Source: Paludibacteraceae bacterium (lineage in GTDB: Bacteria; Bacteroidota; Bacteroidia; Bacteroidales; Paludibacteraceae). From it: a stretch of DNA of 12,615 nt. The notes under the pieces were generated by a model that saw nothing but the letters and a program-made list of their open reading frames with translations, was not told the DNA's origin and searched no databases. The number at the start of each line of letters is the position of its first letter. The stretch's first letter is position 1. Shown in pieces: positions 12,538 through 12,615 of the stretch. The DNA is taken from contig CAJGDW010000040.1 of NCBI GenBank assembly GCA_904502115.1, forward strand, positions 1 to 12,615, in the 5' to 3' direction. The translations under genes were made by a program, and so were the position numbers.

Positions 12538-12615
12538 CTTAACGTTTTTGCACATATAAATCTATTTCCGACCTCCGCTAACGGCACTCGCATTTGAATC
12601 GCCTCACCAAATCAC

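Larger units (their letters stand above)
12328..12615. other. Gene-free tail with repeats and inverted repeats
   Basis: No credible gene is seen on either strand: short frames of 63 and 70 codons run straight through repeat elements. The region holds three 8-bp units (12340-12363), element copy B (12423-12457), a long-range complement ctcggca (12387-12393) with tgccgag (12451-12457), and a 9-bp inverted repeat at 12500-12537. No terminator with a T-tract was found for cysK. The region may continue into a larger repeat or a gene beyond the window edge. Confidence 0.6.

Noticed and set aside
12368..12593. Small genes of 63 codons (+) and 70 codons (-) after cysK
   Set aside because: Both overlap each other and run through the 35-nt element and inverted repeat; no promoter or family likeness supports them.

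Overview
The window reads as a chromosomal segment of a Bacteroidota bacterium, probably Bacteroidales. Several genes have upstream matches to the Bacteroidota -7 box (TAnnTTTG), three of them with a TTG or TTTG about 19-20 nt further upstream. Shine-Dalgarno sequences are almost absent, and the menaquinone enzymes, GGGtGRT protein, TM2 and DUF2752 families fit that phylum. No rRNA, tRNA, CRISPR array, transposase or integrase was seen.

Layout: (1) 1-486, the 3' end of lon with an intact Ser/Lys dyad. (2) 487-670, a repeat-filled gap leading into a secreted TPR protein (to 2602) whose start lies inside the repeats. (3) 2603-2839, a second repeat-filled gap holding a good promoter. (4) 2840-4571, a two-gene operon encoding a NifU/IscU-like scaffold homologue and a GGGtGRT protein, with codon use that suggests very high expression, closed by a strong terminator. 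(5) 4681-5592, a small exported TPR protein. (6) 8575 down to 5618 on the minus strand, a tight operon: GNAT acetyltransferase, BASS-family transporter, MenG and MenA (the last two steps of menaquinone synthesis). (7) 8766-11387, an accessory-looking group: an HTH-module protein, a membrane-anchored Ser/Thr kinase, a TM2 protein and a DUF2752 protein. (8) 11398-12327, cysteine synthase. (9) 12328-12615, a gene-free tail with repeats and inverted repeats.

Three things stand out. First, the NifU-like/GGGtGRT operon is built like a housekeeping high-expression unit, yet I know of no established function for it. Second, the kinase group carries paired short sites, one helical turn apart and sharing a TGGCYCT core, at nearly the same distance upstream of two -7 boxes that lack a normal -33 element; this suggests a common regulator. 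Third, the intergenic gaps share a system of small repeats: 8-bp tandem units at three loci, a duplicated 21-nt hairpin unit, and two divergent copies of a 35-nt element on opposite strands. Promoter, operator and repeat functions are inferred from sequence pattern only.
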